Notes: generated from the sequence alone by a model not told the origin. 64,000 bases of DNA from Pogostemon cablin (GCA_023678885.1 CM042965.1:26145777-26209776), one strand, 5' to 3'. Shown: positions 1 to 12,766, counted from the stretch's first letter. Numbers and translations: made by a program.

Positions 1-503
1 TTTTCTCTAATTTTTAATTAATTAGGGGTGATAATTATATATCTGGAGACTTCTAACGAATCCCCTTTCCCGGTGCCCTATTTTGCAGAAATTAAGCTTA
101 TGCATATCGTTTCCTGATCGGTATGCGCGATTCCTCCCTTTTCTTATTTCAAGCTGCATTATTGTTTGGTTCTTTTATACACTGAATTAGGAATCACGTG
201 TTCTTGTAGGTGTTCGAATTCAGGATAATTCTGTTGCTTGCGTATTTCTGAGGTTTTGGGAAAATGAATTCACAAGAACCCTGATTGAAACTTTTGTTGA
301 TCGGAGATATTAAATTGACTCCTACTTTAATTGTCTATATATGATATTACTGCTGTTTATCCCCGGATTTTATATTTCTTTGTTATACTTTCTTTTGGCT
401 AGTTTTTACTTATTCTTGTATTGCTAAACATTTTAAATAATTATTCATCAACTGTTATTATTTTTTGAAAATATTTCTCTTAAAGTGTCTTTCCTTTAAC
501 CAG
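1..503 (+). other. VPS55 5-prime UTR and leader intron
   Basis: This AT-rich stretch leads into the splice acceptor at 501-503, immediately before the VPS55 start codon. A short segment at about 87-120 sits between an AG and a GT and may be a 5-prime UTR exon. The promoter itself probably lies left of the window. No other coding sequence is seen. Confidence 0.5.
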
Positions 504-504
504 G

Positions 505-3359
505 ATGGCAGACTTGCCTCGTCATCTGCGTGCTTGCTTTCATACTGGGAAGCTTGCAATGTTGGCTATTCTTGTGTCCGGGGGAATTGTGTTGCAAATA
601 CTTGTAAACTTCCGCATTGTGCTTTTAATTGCCTTTGGCTCATAAACTTGCTATTGAATCTTGTAACATGTTGTGACTACTTCTGATTTTTTGATGACTT
701 CCAGGCATGTGCTTTATATAATAATTGGTGGCCGATGTTAGCAGGTATATGTGTGCATCCTTTCTTTGCGTAAATAGATGTGGTTTGCTGTCCTACTTGC
801 TTGTAAGGATTTTCAAAGTGTCCTTTGATGTTGAGATACCTATTATTAGTTTGGTAACAAACTTGATCTTCCATTTTGAAATTTAGGAAATCCTTTTAAA
901 CTTATGTTTTTATCATATTTAAAGAACACTTATATGATGGTGAATGCCTTCTGTTTCGAAATGAACGAATGCATTATAAGTGCAGAGAACAAATAAAATA
1001 TTAGAATTTCAAACATGATTATATTCATGTATGTTTCACGAGCCTAGAATGGCATCTTGCAGTTTCTGTTGCTTATAACTAATTTTTTGGCTTCAAAACA
1101 TCCTACCTAGAGGAACAGTAGGTAGTCTTTAATAAATTTTCTTAAATTTTACACTAGTTGAAGACATCATTTGAATGTCAATTCTAATGTGTGTGTGTAT
1201 TAATTTTTGTTTTTTGATTTTTTTAAAAAAAATTTTGTTAAGCACCTGACATGGACCCCTATCTTATTCATTCATGTGAAATCAAACTAGCTAAATTTAA
1301 ATAAAGCAGTATAATAGGAGCACTAGAGTATTACTCCATTACGTTGTCAAGGGAGTCAAAGAAAGTTGGAATAGAAATGAAAACTAAGAAGGGCTAGTTG
1401 ATTCATGTTGTGGGGAGCTGTATTCAAACCTTTACCCCTGAGTCGTGCGTGGCACAATCCAAATTCCAAATTTGCAGAAATTGTAAGCTGTGGAGTGTGG
1501 TCTTACATTTTCTGAAAATGTGGGAGCTCTTATTGTTGAGTTAATGTTACTTTCAGCCAAGGAATTTAGATATGATAACCAGGACCAAAGTAAATGCATT
1601 AAAGCAGGATGAGTCTTAGAGCAATTCTACACATTGGTTGAGTCATTTTACAAGCTCTTTCAAACCCTATTCAACCGCACCAAATTCAGCAAAGAAGAAT
1701 TATACCCCAGAGATTGTTAAAGATTTAAAGAATGATCAGTTATACCTGTATTGTCTAATGCATGCCTTGGATTGCCTTATAATGTCCCGTCACTGATTAT
1801 TTTCATCCAATCAAGGGTACCAAAGAACTTTTGTTACCTAAGGCTCTTTCTTAAGAAATGTGTAGAAACCCCCCAAAAGTGACAGCTATATCCATGTCCC
1901 CATCCAGAACCATATGTTGAAGGTATTAAAATTTGCCATAGCCGCCATTGTAATATGAGAATTTTCGTTAGCTGCATCTGCATTATGCACTTCTCTTTCC
2001 TTGAATGATGTTTGGATGCATTCCTCCCACATCAGAAAAACCAGCAGATAAGCCAAAAAATGGTGGCTCAGATATGAACCACCATCCAATATTAGTAAAT
2101 GGAAACCATTAAGTGTTGTAGTTTGTTTGAGTTGCAGTTCTCAAGTTGTAGATGCATAATTTTTATGTGGATGACGGTAATCTGCTGGCCCATTTTTCAT
2201 TCCTCAATAATTGGATACAAAACTTACAATTTTTTTAACATAAGTTATCTGTTTGCTTAAAAACCCCTTAGTTTGTCTGCATGTGACCATCAAGGGACGA
2301 TTGATTTTGGCATTTGAATACATTCAAACGTGTTTATTTACTTCTGTCAGAATTTCTGGTATTATAACTTCCATACGCTTCAATCTGCATGTAGCCTTAA
2401 AGTTAGCTCGCTTTTCGTGCATTGAAATCATTTGAATACATTCAAAAGTGTTTATGTACTGCTGTCAAAATTTCTGGTATTATAACTTCCGTATGCTTCA
2501 ATCTGCAAGAAGCCTTAAAGTTAACTCGCTTTTCATGCATTGAAATCATTGAGCTGGACTCTTGAATCTAAGATGCACAGAATTATGCTAATGACCGAAT
2601 TCTAAAACCATGCTCCCTTGAGTAACTGAGTTTCTAGCTGAGTTGTTGGAAAATCTCTTTGCAGACATGTAAATTATTCTTTCTTTTTACTTACACCTAA
2701 ATAAGCGCTCCACTTTCTTGCTTGGTTAATTGATTCTTGCTTGGATAATACCAAAATATATGTGTTATGTTGAAGATGTTTGTCAGTTAGTCCTGTGAAT
2801 TGAACTTAGGTCTGCATTTCCAGATACATTTGACTTTTAAGCTAATCATGAAGCTAATTTAGAGAAGTGCTTGAAGTTTTCAATTTTAAAATGCTTTATA
2901 AATCGAGATTCCTAAGTTTTTTGTAATATTTCATTGTTTCTTTTGCAGTTTTAATGTATGTACTTCTACCAATGCCTATAGTCTTCTTTGCTGGGTCGGA
3001 TACTACTTCTCTCTATTCTGAGTCGAACAGTGGGTAAGGTGTTTCCTTCCGAACTGTGAACTTTTTTTTCCCCCATTATTATACAAATTGGTGTTCTTTC
3101 CACCCCATCATTGCCTTCTTCAAGATTTTTTGCACCTCATATATGGCATTTTGACCATTGTTGCAGTTGGATAGATGCTACCAAGTTTCTGACTGGTGCT
3201 TCTGTAGTTGGCAGCGTTGCTATACCAGTTATTCTGAAGCATGCTGGTGTTATTGGTTGGGGAGCCTTAGCAATGGAGCTCTCATCATTTATCATATTTT
3301 CCATGGCCATTTTATGTTATCTTGGGACAACCGAGGATGACGGGTACAGTATGTTTTAA
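505..3359 (+). CDS. VPS55: Vacuolar protein sorting-associated protein 55 homolog
   Basis: Small four-helix membrane protein of the VPS55 / leptin-receptor-overlapping-transcript family. In yeast Vps55 works with Vps68 in traffic from late endosome to vacuole; the plant role is inferred from that. Coding exons read by splice sites: 505-603, 705-744, 2949-3033 and 3167-3359. All introns are GT-AG and the phases agree, giving 138 residues, close to the usual length of about 140. The protein starts MADLPRHLRACFHTGKLA. Family hallmarks are LVSGGIVLQIL, ALYNNWWPML, MYVLLPMP, TKFLTGASVVGSVAIP and LKHAGVIGWGAL; it ends in an acidic EDDGYSMF tail. Four hydrophobic stretches fit four membrane spans. 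The first coding exon begins at 504, just after an AG, so a 5-prime UTR intron lies upstream. A possible non-coding leader exon is near 87-120. Intron 2 (745-2948) is long and holds a tandem duplication. No lesion is seen, so the gene is probably functional. Confidence 0.93.
2313..2548 (+). repeat. Tandem duplication in VPS55 intron 2
   Basis: Two copies of a 118-bp unit lie head to tail (2313-2430 and 2431-2548). Both begin TTTGAATACATTCAAA and end near CATTGAAATCA, and they differ at about a dozen bases. The duplication is inside the long second intron and does not touch coding sequence. Confidence 0.85.
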
Positions 3360-4030
3360 ACTAAAATGATGCAAACTGTTTGGTTTTCTCACGAGATGCA
3401 TTGGCTCCTGTTCAAAAATCTTGTTGGTTCTTTTAGATCTCATCTCTGGCTTTATTGTTGTAAATGTCATTCTTTTTATAGTTGTAAATGTCATTCTGCA
3501 TGCCAATCTAGTTTCTCTACGGCTCTACGGGAGAAGGAATATGAAATATGGTCATTTGAATATATTATATACTCCATATCTGTATGAGCTTGATCTCTCT
3601 TTTTTTTTTTTTTTTTGAAAGATGAGATTTGCATTGCATGAAAATGCTCTTGGCAAGCAATGCTAGTTTGGGGATCATTGATTCGAATAAATTTGTAGCT
3701 TAAAGTTTATATATATCCATGGATAAAAGCGGGGAAGGGATGATTAAGAGAGTGGATTTGATTAATTTGTGATGTGTAAGTGCTAATCACATAATCTTTT
3801 GCTATCTGAGATAGATTTCCTGTTTGGCAGCATGATGGAAATATTAATTTCGTCTTAGTTGGCTCAAACAGAGCATTTTGAGAATGGAAGGTGAATGCAT
3901 TGTCGTGATGAACATGAAAGAAAAGGAGTGGTGTCTCGGCTGAATTCAGAATATACGGGTTGCAGATGTATTGTGACTATGGTTAATTTTGTTCAAAATT
4001 TAGAAAAAGTGGCATTTTTTCAAATGGCTT
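3360..4030 (+). other. VPS55 3-prime UTR and downstream spacer
   Basis: This follows the VPS55 stop codon. It holds a T tract (3599-3616) and ordinary AT-rich sequence; the 3-prime UTR lies in its first part but no poly(A) site can be fixed. No other gene is seen. Confidence 0.5.
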
Positions 4031-4865
4031 GGCTATTAATATCCCCTGTTCCACTATACACACCTTAATAGCTAAATACACTCTAAATTAATTCTTTCAA
4101 TTTTAATTTTCCACTTTATACATTTCATAAAATACAATTTTACCCTTTTTATTAAAAATTCCTTTTTGAGCCCTAATCCCCCATTTTAACTTCATTAGTA
4201 TCTGACTGTTTCACAACAACCATCATTTTATTCTCAAAAGCTGTCGACCTAATCCATTCAATCAACTCTTCCCTACACCCAAATTTGATACTTGTCTCAA
4301 ATAGATGTCCATATTCATACTTTATTAGTTTTTTTATTCCTGCAAAGAAAATAAATAAATAAAATTTTGGATCAAACACTGATAATGTCAATAAGAAAAT
4401 TTATAAAATAAATGTTCGATGATAAACATAGATAATACTTTTAGTGGTTGCTTGGGAGAACTGAGAACACATTTTACAAAGTGTTGTGAACATTCAACGT
4501 TCGGTGCCAAACTCAAACAATTTGTTCGGTTTTTTTGTGGAAGAACACTTGTCAAAGTGGATTTTTGGCTTAAGAAAACACATACAATACACATCAAAAC
4601 TATTAATAAACTTACATTTTCTGGTTCTCATGATGTTTCTTCATCCATTGATGTTGCTTACATCATTCAATTTTATGTAAAAGATCAGGGTTCTACTTTA
4701 GTAATAAAAGATGAAAGGAATAAAATATTTTAAGAGAAGAATTATATATATGTATTTTAATTTATTATTATATATATGTAAGGTTAAATTTTTCTTTTTG
4801 TCTAGGGATAACTTAATCCATATTAGTATTTGGGTGTGTATAGTGAAATCGGAGGTGTTAATAGC
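4031..4865. mobile_element. Inverted-repeat element, non-coding, about 0.8 kb
   Basis: The left end (4031-4062, GGCTATTAATATCCCC...) and the right end (4832-4865) are inverted copies of about 33 bp sharing CACTATACACACC. No transposase is encoded. No clear target duplication was found, so the superfamily is open. A third, partial end-like copy lies at about 4905-4955 (AATACCCCTCTC...GGCTATTAG). Confidence 0.6.
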
Positions 4866-5505
4866 CGGGGAAAAATGATCTATTAATAGTGACATTTTTA
4901 TTAATACCCCTCTCTTTCATCATCTTTTTAATAAGCTCGCGGCTATTAGTAACTAGATTCTCTAAAAAAAGTAGTCTTTTTTTAATTATTTTTTTTTAAA
5001 CGTGTTACAATTGGAAGGGCGGAGGGAGTACAAAACAAGTGAGCATAAGTGCATATGAAGAGAGAACCTACAACAGATTCAAAGGTGAGGAACTCTACCA
5101 AGCTATTTGTTTCGAAAATTAAAATTAGTGTTCATTGGAATTAATTAATCATGGTTACTACAACGGTAGATTAGTCATAGCTATTGAGATTTTGTAAATA
5201 AAGACACAATTTTTAATGTATGCAAAAAATAATTGTACTTTTATTATCCGAATACTATTTTTCAGTTAATAATATACTTCATCCATTCCACAAATATTGT
5301 TATATTTTACTAATTAAAATGCCTTATAATTATTGTTACTTTTTTTTTTTTTAAAATAAGACTCATACAAATTAATTAATATACCTCTACAAAGCCAACA
5401 TACACTAATAGAACAATCTACTATATATATCTTTAAATCCATTACACATTAAAATAGTATTATTTTCTAAAGTGCCATTCTTCTCTCTTCACTAATTATG
5501 TGGAA

Positions 5506-5507
<2 letters not shown>
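4866..5507. other. AT-rich spacer with MITE end fragments
   Basis: The sequence contains single MITE-type ends: GGCGGAGGGAGTA near 5018-5030 and ACTTCATCCATTCCAC near 5276-5292. No complete element or gene is seen. Confidence 0.4.

Positions 5508-5542
<35 letters not shown>
5508..5542. repeat. (TA)n microsatellite
   Basis: About 17 uninterrupted TA units. Confidence 0.95.
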
Positions 5543-5546
<4 letters not shown>

Positions 5547-5586
5547 CCGGTACCTGCTGTTATTTGGATCATGTGCGACTCTAAGT

Positions 5587-5784
5587 CAGTTAAGAATTGC
5601 TCTAAATTTTTATGCGAAATTAATTCTTTTAAAAAAAGTCCACATTCCATTCCACAACATAAATTGCAATCAACTTGTGTCATGACCCAGACTCTCAGTT
5701 AAGAATTGCCCTAAATTTATATGCAAAATTAATGCTTTAAAAACAAGTCCACATCCCATCCCACAACATGAATCGCAATCAACT
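5587..5784. repeat. Tandem duplication, period about 109 bp
   Basis: CAGTTAAGAATTGC begins at 5587 and again at 5696. The two copies stay alignable through CACAACAT and GCAATCAACT. No coding function is seen. Confidence 0.75.
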
Positions 5785-5962
5785 CCCGCAAGCCTTCAGA
5801 AACGCTATGAAGCTTGAAGAACACAATTTGCTGCCTACTTTTTTTTTTTTTTTTTTTCAAAATTTTAATTGAAAGTGGAACTATATGAGCTTCCATCAAA
5901 ATAAAATGTTCTAAAATAGAAATGGCTAAAAAATGATTACTCCATAAGTTCTCATGGGCCTC

Positions 5963-5988
5963 AAACTCCACCCATACAACATCATTTG
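5963..5988 (+). repeat. Left copy of the 26-bp direct repeat flanking the ycf2 insertion
   Basis: The 26 bp starting AAACTCCACCCATACAAC recur exactly at 7569-7594, directly at the right edge of the chloroplast-derived segment. This looks like a long target duplication or a repair-generated repeat. Confidence 0.85.
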
Positions 5989-6059
5989 GTAGGCCCATTA
6001 TTCATACACAAATACTTAATAAAATTATTCAACCAATTAGGGCTCATCATAATATTCTC

Positions 6060-7568
6060 ATGTCTGCTTTTCGTGAAAAAAATACCAATTGAAGTGGAGG
6101 GTTTCTTCAAACAATAAAGAGCTGTGTCAACTATTCAATCAATCCCTTCTTGAGAAACAAGTGGGCCAATTGAAGTGGAGGGTTTCTTCAAATAACAAAG
6201 GGCTGGGTCAATTATTCAATCAAATGTTATTGAGCATGTTTTTCATCCCTTCTCGAGAAACAGGTGGGCTATTTCTTTGTAAAATTATACTCAATTTCAT
6301 GTGGCAATTTCGCCAAGATCTCTTCGTTAGTTGGGGAAGAATCCGCACGAATCGGATTTTTTGAAGAACGTATCGAGAGAGGATTGGATTTGGTTAGACA
6401 AAGCGTGGTTGGCAAACAAGGATCGATTTTTTAGAAAGGTACGGAATGTATCGTCAAATATTCAATATGATTCCACAAGATCCAGTTTCGTTCAAGTAAC
6501 GGATTCTAGCCAACTGAAAGACTCTTCTGATCAATCCAAAGATCATTTGAATTCCATTAGTAATGAGAATTCGGAATATCACACATTGATCAATCAAAGA
6601 GAGATTCAACCACTAAAAGAAAGATCGATTCTTTGGGATCCTTCCTTTCTTCAAATGGAAGGAACAGAGATAGAATCAGACCAATTCCTGAAATGCCTTT
6701 CTGGATATTCCTCAATGTCCTGACTATTCACAGAACGTGAGAAGAAGATGATTAATCATCTGCTTCAGGAAGAAATCCAAGAATTTATTGGAAATCCTAC
6801 AAGATCTGTTAATTCTTTTTTCTTTGATAGATGGCCAGAGCTTCAGCTGGGTTCGAATCCTACTGAGAGGTCTACTAGAGATCCGAAATTGTTGAAGAAA
6901 CAACAAGATCTTTCTTTTGTCCCTCCCAGGCGATCGAAAAATAAAGAATTGGTTAATATATTCAAGATAATTATGTTACTGTCTCAATTCATCCTATTTC
7001 ATCAGATCCAGGGTGTGATAGGGTTCTGAAGGATGAACCGGATATGAACAGTTCCAATAAAATTTCATTCTTGAACAAAAATTCATTTTTTTTATTTATC
7101 TCATCTATTCCATGGCCGGAACAGGGGAGGATACACGTCACACCACGATTTTGAATCAGAAGAGATATTTCAAGAAATGTCATATCTATTCACTCTATCA
7201 ATAACCGAGCCGGATCTGATGTATCATAAGGGATTTGTCTTTTCTATTGATTCTTATGGATTGGGTCAAAAATAATTCTTGAATGAGGCAAGGGATGAAT
7301 CGAAAACGAAATCTTTATTGGTTCTACCTCTTATTTTTTATGAAGAGAATGAATCTTTATCTTTTTCTCGATGGATTAGAAAAAAATAGGTCCGGATCTC
7401 CTGCGGGTTTGATTTGGAAGATCCAAAACAAAAAAAGTGGTATTTGCTAGCAATAATATAATGGAGGCAGTCAATCAAAATAGATTGATTCGAAATCTGA
7501 TTCAAATCCAATATAGTACCTATGGGTACATAAGAAATGTATTGAATCTATTCTTTTTAATGATAAAG
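6060..7568 (+). pseudogene. ycf2: Nuclear chloroplast-DNA insertion: fragment of ycf2
   Basis: The translations in several frames are plainly from the large plastid protein Ycf2. Examples are MWQFRQDLFVSWG (about 6298-6335), SSNIQYDSTRSSFVQVTDSS, INQREIQPLKERSILWDPSF, NPTRSVNSFFFDRW, NPTERSTRDPKLLKKQQDLS, SSNKISFLNKN and ASNNIMEAVNQNRLIRNLIQ. The order is colinear with ycf2, but the frame is lost repeatedly (stops after SGYSSMS near 6721, frameshifts near 6345, 7028 and 7275, deletions), so it cannot be functional. Near the left end a segment of about 85 bp (6085-6170) is repeated at 6171-6231. The divergence and tandem duplication show an old nuclear copy rather than assembly contamination. 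About 70 bp between the left direct repeat and 6060 are not recognisably plastid. Confidence 0.93.
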
Positions 7569-7594
7569 AAACTCCACCCATACAACATCATTTG
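7569..7594 (+). repeat. Right copy of the 26-bp direct repeat flanking the ycf2 insertion
   Basis: Exact repeat of 5963-5988. It starts immediately where ycf2 similarity stops. Confidence 0.85.
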
Positions 7595-8120
7595 TCAATT
7601 AAGGGACTGTGCTATTTTTTGGGAACATAGGAAGTATTAATTTAATTTTTTGAGTGAAAAATAATGCTGTAAGCAAGTCTGAACTAATTAGGAGTTTACG
7701 GTTTTTGCAGATATCCCAGAATTCCAAGCCCAATACTTTGCAGGACACCTCAAACTCTTCGTGGACTGTTTTATAACAAGTTGGGCCTACGCAGTATTAA
7801 CTATTGGGCCTATAAACAAACGGGCTTTCTACTTGGGTAGGAAAATTAAATCAGATTTCCTCCCTTTCATACTCCATTATATTGCATACTCCATATGAAT
7901 TAAAGTACATACTATTTAAATCAAAATATTACTGAGAGACTAAGTCTAAAATTAAATCTATTGAATTTTTACATCCAAATTTAACAAATCCAAAGTATTG
8001 ATAATGTTTAATTCCTCAGTCACACAAATATGGTTACATTTTATTAATTTGAGTGTATCACAATTATTGTCATTTTTTTTTTTTTTTTGGCAGATAGGGC
8101 CATACAAAAAAATTTAGGTA
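7595..8120. other. Intergenic spacer
   Basis: AT-rich sequence without a recognisable gene or complete element. A T tract lies near 8066-8089. Confidence 0.4.
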
Positions 8121-8342
8121 GGTCTTGCGTGAAATCGTCTCATGTGAGATCATTTTACACTTTTTAAAATAGTTATCACTTTCGCTATAACGTTATTACT
8201 TTTCATTTATACTATAAATTGATCATGAAATAGCATTATTACTTTTCATTAATTAAGTATCACTTTTTATTATACAAGTTATCACTTTTTATCCGTCTCA
8301 CATAAGTCCTTTATATGAGACGGTCTCACATAAGTCTTTTCC
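8121..8342. mobile_element. MITE, family with GGTCTTGCGTGA ends
   Basis: The ends are inverted: GGTCTTGCGTGAAATCGTCT at left, and GAGACGGTCTCACATAAGTC followed by TTTTCC at right. The interior is runs of ATCACTTTT/TTATTACTTTT. A second copy with the same ends and interior is at 55532-55780. No coding capacity. Confidence 0.7.
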
Positions 8343-8613
8343 AAAAAATTAATACATCTCCATGTGGCTCACATACAACACTAATACAAGTATGAAATAT
8401 GAATTATGAACTATAAATATTTTTATTTTAATTTGATTTTAAAATAATTTAGGTGTTTATACATTTTTATGAATGATAATTTTATAAATATAATTGAAAA
8501 TATATTAAATCTAAATTTTTTATTAAATTTTCGATTGAACCGATCCGACCAGTTGAGTCTCGAGCAATATTTGTATTCACAGATTTATTCTCTGATCCGT
8601 TTATAAAATACCG

Positions 8614-8954
8614 AATTAGGAGGGGATAAATACTGATTTGGTCCAATAACTTTTCTCATGGTCTTTTTAGTCCCAGAAAAGATAAGTTTGCCAAATTAGT
8701 CCCACCGGTGAAGAAATAGGGCCAAATACGTCCTATTTTCATCGAAAAACAGTGACATCGCCAAAAAATTCCGGCCATCACGTGACAATCACGTGTTATT
8801 TTCTGGCGATGTCACCAATTTTCGGCGAAAATAAGACGTATTTGGCCCTATTTTTTTACCAGTGGGACTAATTTGGCAAACTTAACTTTTTTGGGACTAA
8901 AAAGGGCAATGAGGAAAGTTATGAGACCAAAACGGTATTTATCCCAACTAGGAG
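8614..8954. mobile_element. Palindromic Mutator-type MITE with 9-bp target duplication
   Basis: The element itself is 8623-8945 (323 bp) and is almost wholly an inverted repeat: each arm of about 160 bp begins GGGATAAATAC and meets near CACGTGACAATCACGTG. It is flanked by 9-bp AATTAGGAG (8614-8622) and AACTAGGAG (8946-8954), one mismatch. A 9-bp duplication is typical of Mutator-like elements. There is no coding capacity. Transcription through it would give a near-perfect hairpin. Confidence 0.8.
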
Positions 8955-9972
8955 TAGTAGAATATATAGGATCTCTAATCGATCTAAAGAGATACAAATC
9001 ACAATAATTTCTTATATAATAAATAATTTAAACCATATCAAACTCAACAAAATGATATACCACCAAACTGATTACAAGAAGCTTATTTATATTCCTAATT
9101 AATGTATTCATCAAAATTTTTATCCTATGATATTTATAAGGAAATCAAAAGAGAAAATTATAGACATATATGAAGTAAATTAATTTTTAGAACACAATTT
9201 TTTCTTTTGGGTTAAAAAGTTTAAGAAATAGAAATGTTTTAGGAGAAATAGAAATTACATATTTTATTTCTTCAAAACATATAGAGTATAGGATCACTCT
9301 TTTGTGAGACGAGTATCAGTGAGACGAGTCGACCCATTATTAAAATATAAATACTTGTTACACAAGTAAAGTATACTTATTTTAAGTTAAAGTATGTTTA
9401 TAATGAATCATATTATAACGCCTAGATTCATAATTTAATGTATTATTTATTATACTTAAAAAAAAATACTTTAACTACTAATAGTATATTTTACCTAAAT
9501 AATAATTATACTTTAACACGTCTTATAATCCTTCTCACGTAAGCAATGTCTCTTGGGCTGAATATAATATACATAATTGAATTTAAAAATAATAATAAGA
9601 TAGTAAAAGCTAAAAATAAGATAATAACACAAGATAAAGGAGAGAATCCCAAGTGTGTAAGTAGTGTTGAAAGTACAATATTTACCCATTAAATAGGACA
9701 GGCAGCATGGGTTGTCTTCCTTTTTCTTCTTCTTTTCTTTCTTTTCTTTTCAACACAGCTCTCTCTTTCAATTTGTTAACCTTTTATAAGAAGGAGACCT
9801 TTTTAGTCTCCATGTGCCTCCATCAACCTCACCTCCAGTACTCTGGATATCATTTCATATGAAAGACAAAACACTCCAAAATAAACAGAAAAAATTCTCA
9901 CAACCCAAAAAGATTAGCATATTTGTTTGGACACATTCTCATGCGCAACCAATTTATAACCATTTTTTTACC
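8955..9972. other. AT-rich spacer
   Basis: Holds degenerate runs around GTGAGACGAG (about 9306-9335) and TCTCACGTAAGCAATGTCT (about 9533-9552) that resemble decayed ends of the GAGACG-type MITEs. No gene is seen. Confidence 0.4.

Positions 9973-10025
<53 letters not shown>
9973..10025. repeat. (TTA)n microsatellite
   Basis: About 17 TTA units. Confidence 0.95.
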
Positions 10026-10028
<3 letters not shown>

Positions 10029-11116
10029 GAATATTGGTAAACACATTAATGGGACCTTCTCATGGAATGAGTTCAGTGAGACGGATAAAGAGTTATAACA
10101 TTTTTAATAAAAAAATGATAATTAATCGATGAAAAAGTTATGGTCGTCTGAACTGTTTTATGAATAATTCCGTAGGATATATGGAAACGATAACTTAAAC
10201 ATCACAAAACAAACATTTCTTGAGTGTTATATATATGAGAAAGTATTAATTGATGTGAGAGAATAAATAAAAGAGAAGAGAAAAAGATTATTAATTGAGA
10301 AAATATAATGAATGAAATGTGGATAGATTAAAGATTAATATAGTTTGTTGTATATAAGAGTCAATTAAAACTCCATATAAAATATATTTAGGGTTTAAGA
10401 ATTAGCAAAAAGAACTTGTAAAAGATGCATACTCAATAAGTTTAACTCAAAGGCATTAGTAGCTAGTAATTGGAGTAGAGTCTTCTAATTTCACACTACA
10501 GTTCAACAATTGACTTAATATCATTAATAATATAGAATATATTATCCAATACATTAATGCTAATTAAATTATACAAAATTAATAGAAATAAAAAAAAATA
10601 AAAAGAAAGAAAGAGCCCAAAAAAGCAAGATTAGAGAGTGGTGAGATACACATACACACACACAAAGACACTAGGAAAAGGAATAAAGATACCCAAAGGA
10701 AAAAGTCCTCTTTGAAATGACATATGCTTTGGTAAGAAGGATCTAAAGAGAATGGAGTGGGGAGTCTTTTTATCTCTTATATACATGAAAAATCAATTCC
10801 CCAACTAACCCTAATCATCAATCTATGAACCTAATGGGGTCCAATTCTTTTGGAATCTCTCACCCCTTGTTTCCTTCTAATTAATCTTCTTTTCTATAAT
10901 TTTGCAATCTTTTGTTAACAAAATCATGCTACTAATATTTATTCATTCAATTAACTACTATTGATGGATGGATTGATTAATAGTAGTATAATACAAGACA
11001 ATATATATGTTTGATTGTGGGAAATCTAGAATGATTCATCATCATAAATCGTTTTGTTTGGTATATATAAATCATGCAAACTTAATTAAGAAAAATTAAA
11101 GAGAAATAAAAAAAGT

Positions 11117-11159
<43 letters not shown>

Positions 11160-11459
11160 TAGAAATATGAATGAGGAAACAGACCATGTGAGGGTGGGGT
11201 GAGAAGCTTTTAAATCCAAAAAGAGAAGTTTCCCAGTGAGAGTCCAAAAAGTCAAAAGCATCAAATCTTAAAGATTAGAAAAGCTCCTTTTCTAAAAGAA
11301 CCAAAATGCTTACACACATCCACACACACGTTCCTGTATAATTGCATTACAATTACCCTTTTACCCTTATTACAACCCCCTTCTCCTTTTAAAGGAAATT
11401 GTCAATTGATACAATTTTTAGAACGCATGAAAAGTGATATTTTCATTAAATAAAAGTTA
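10026..11459. other. AT-rich spacer, no gene seen
   Basis: Low-complexity AT-rich DNA with CACACA runs (10650-10666, 11312-11330) and a (TA)n run at 11121-11155. No coding, RNA or complete mobile feature could be supported. Confidence 0.4.
11121..11155. repeat. (TA)n microsatellite
   Basis: About 17 TA units. Confidence 0.95.
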
Positions 11460-11662
11460 CTCTCTTCATTCCACTCAAATGTTACAGGTTGCTTTTTGTG
11501 TATAGATTAAGGAGAATTATTATTTTATGTATAATGGATAGTTGTATTAGTAGTGAGTGGTGAACCATATATTGTACCTTTTTATTAAGAGTGGGAAATG
11601 AGGATATTTGAATAAGACGCTCAATATAGTAAAACAGTGACCTTTCGGTGGGACAGAGGAGG
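11460..11662. mobile_element. Stowaway-like MITE (TA duplication)
   Basis: Ends CTCTCTTCATTCCACTC at left and GGGACAGAGGAG at right, flanked by TA on both sides. About 200 bp, non-coding. The TA duplication and CTCCNTCC-type ends fit Tc1/mariner MITEs. Confidence 0.6.
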
Positions 11663-12766
11663 TATATTCTATCAACAAAAAAGTTATAATAGTTCCATTG
11701 CATTGAGCTACTTTACATTATAAGTAATTCGATAGAATAATAAAAGTAATAATAACTTTGAGTAAATAATTAAGAAAAATAAGTATTGACTCTCTTCGTC
11801 TCATTAAAATCTTCACTTCTACATTAGATATCAGTTTTAGAAATATTGTTTTTTAATTAATAAATAACTGAGAAAGTAATATTAGTTAGGCACAGGTAAG
11901 ATTTAATCTATCAAGTCAATTAAGATTCAAAAATTATAAAATTATAAATTCATAACCTACGATGATAAAATTATTTAAAATAATTTAATGAAAGATACAT
12001 TAATTAATTAATGTTTATACTAACATGCATTCAAATTAAAACTTTATTTATAATTTCTTATCATCAAAATGACACGTCAATTATCGGCAATGTTTTTATG
12101 ATTATGTTGAATATTTTTTTTAATGACTCTATAATTACAGATTTAAAATTAATAATTATATATTTTCGGATCTTGATACGAAAAGTTATTTGAATCCCTA
12201 ATTAATAATGAATCAATCCCTTAAAAAAAAAATTTCATCTCATTTTTAATAGTTAGAAAATAGCAATATATTAGTTTTAATTACAATAATTAAAAAAAAA
12301 AAAAGAAGGAAAAAACAAAAAATGTGTGTTCTTCCAGAATCCCAAAGTTGTTCATTGATCATGATAAATTTATTGAGGTGTACAGTTTGACTTATTTGGA
12401 GATAGATAAATGCTAAGATTAAAAAAAATGAGGAGTTTTCAATTAATAAAATTATTGAAAATTTAAAGTCGAGAATTTGGAGTTGATTTGTGATAAAAAA
12501 AATGTAGAAAATTGAGTGTTCTTTTAAAAAATGTAGCAAAAATCATTTAATATTTGATCGAGTGTAGTAAATATATTAATTATGTTTTCACCTATTATAT
12601 TGTAATGTATTTTGAAGTATTTCTCATGCCTTGCGTGTTTTATTAGTAAAATTTTTCTGATAAAAAAAATATATTAGAGGTTTAATATGATACTATACGA
12701 TAATAATTTAGTGTAAGCACAATCTTGTAGATTATATATATAATAATAATATAACACTCATTAATA
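11663..12766. other. AT-rich spacer, no gene seen
   Basis: Very AT-rich with short A and T tracts. The small open frames are compositional accidents. Confidence 0.4.

Noticed and set aside
6331..6723. Intact protein-coding gene at 6331-6723
   Set aside because: The translation is a piece of plastid Ycf2 and the flanking ycf2 parts are in other frames, so it is an insertion fragment.
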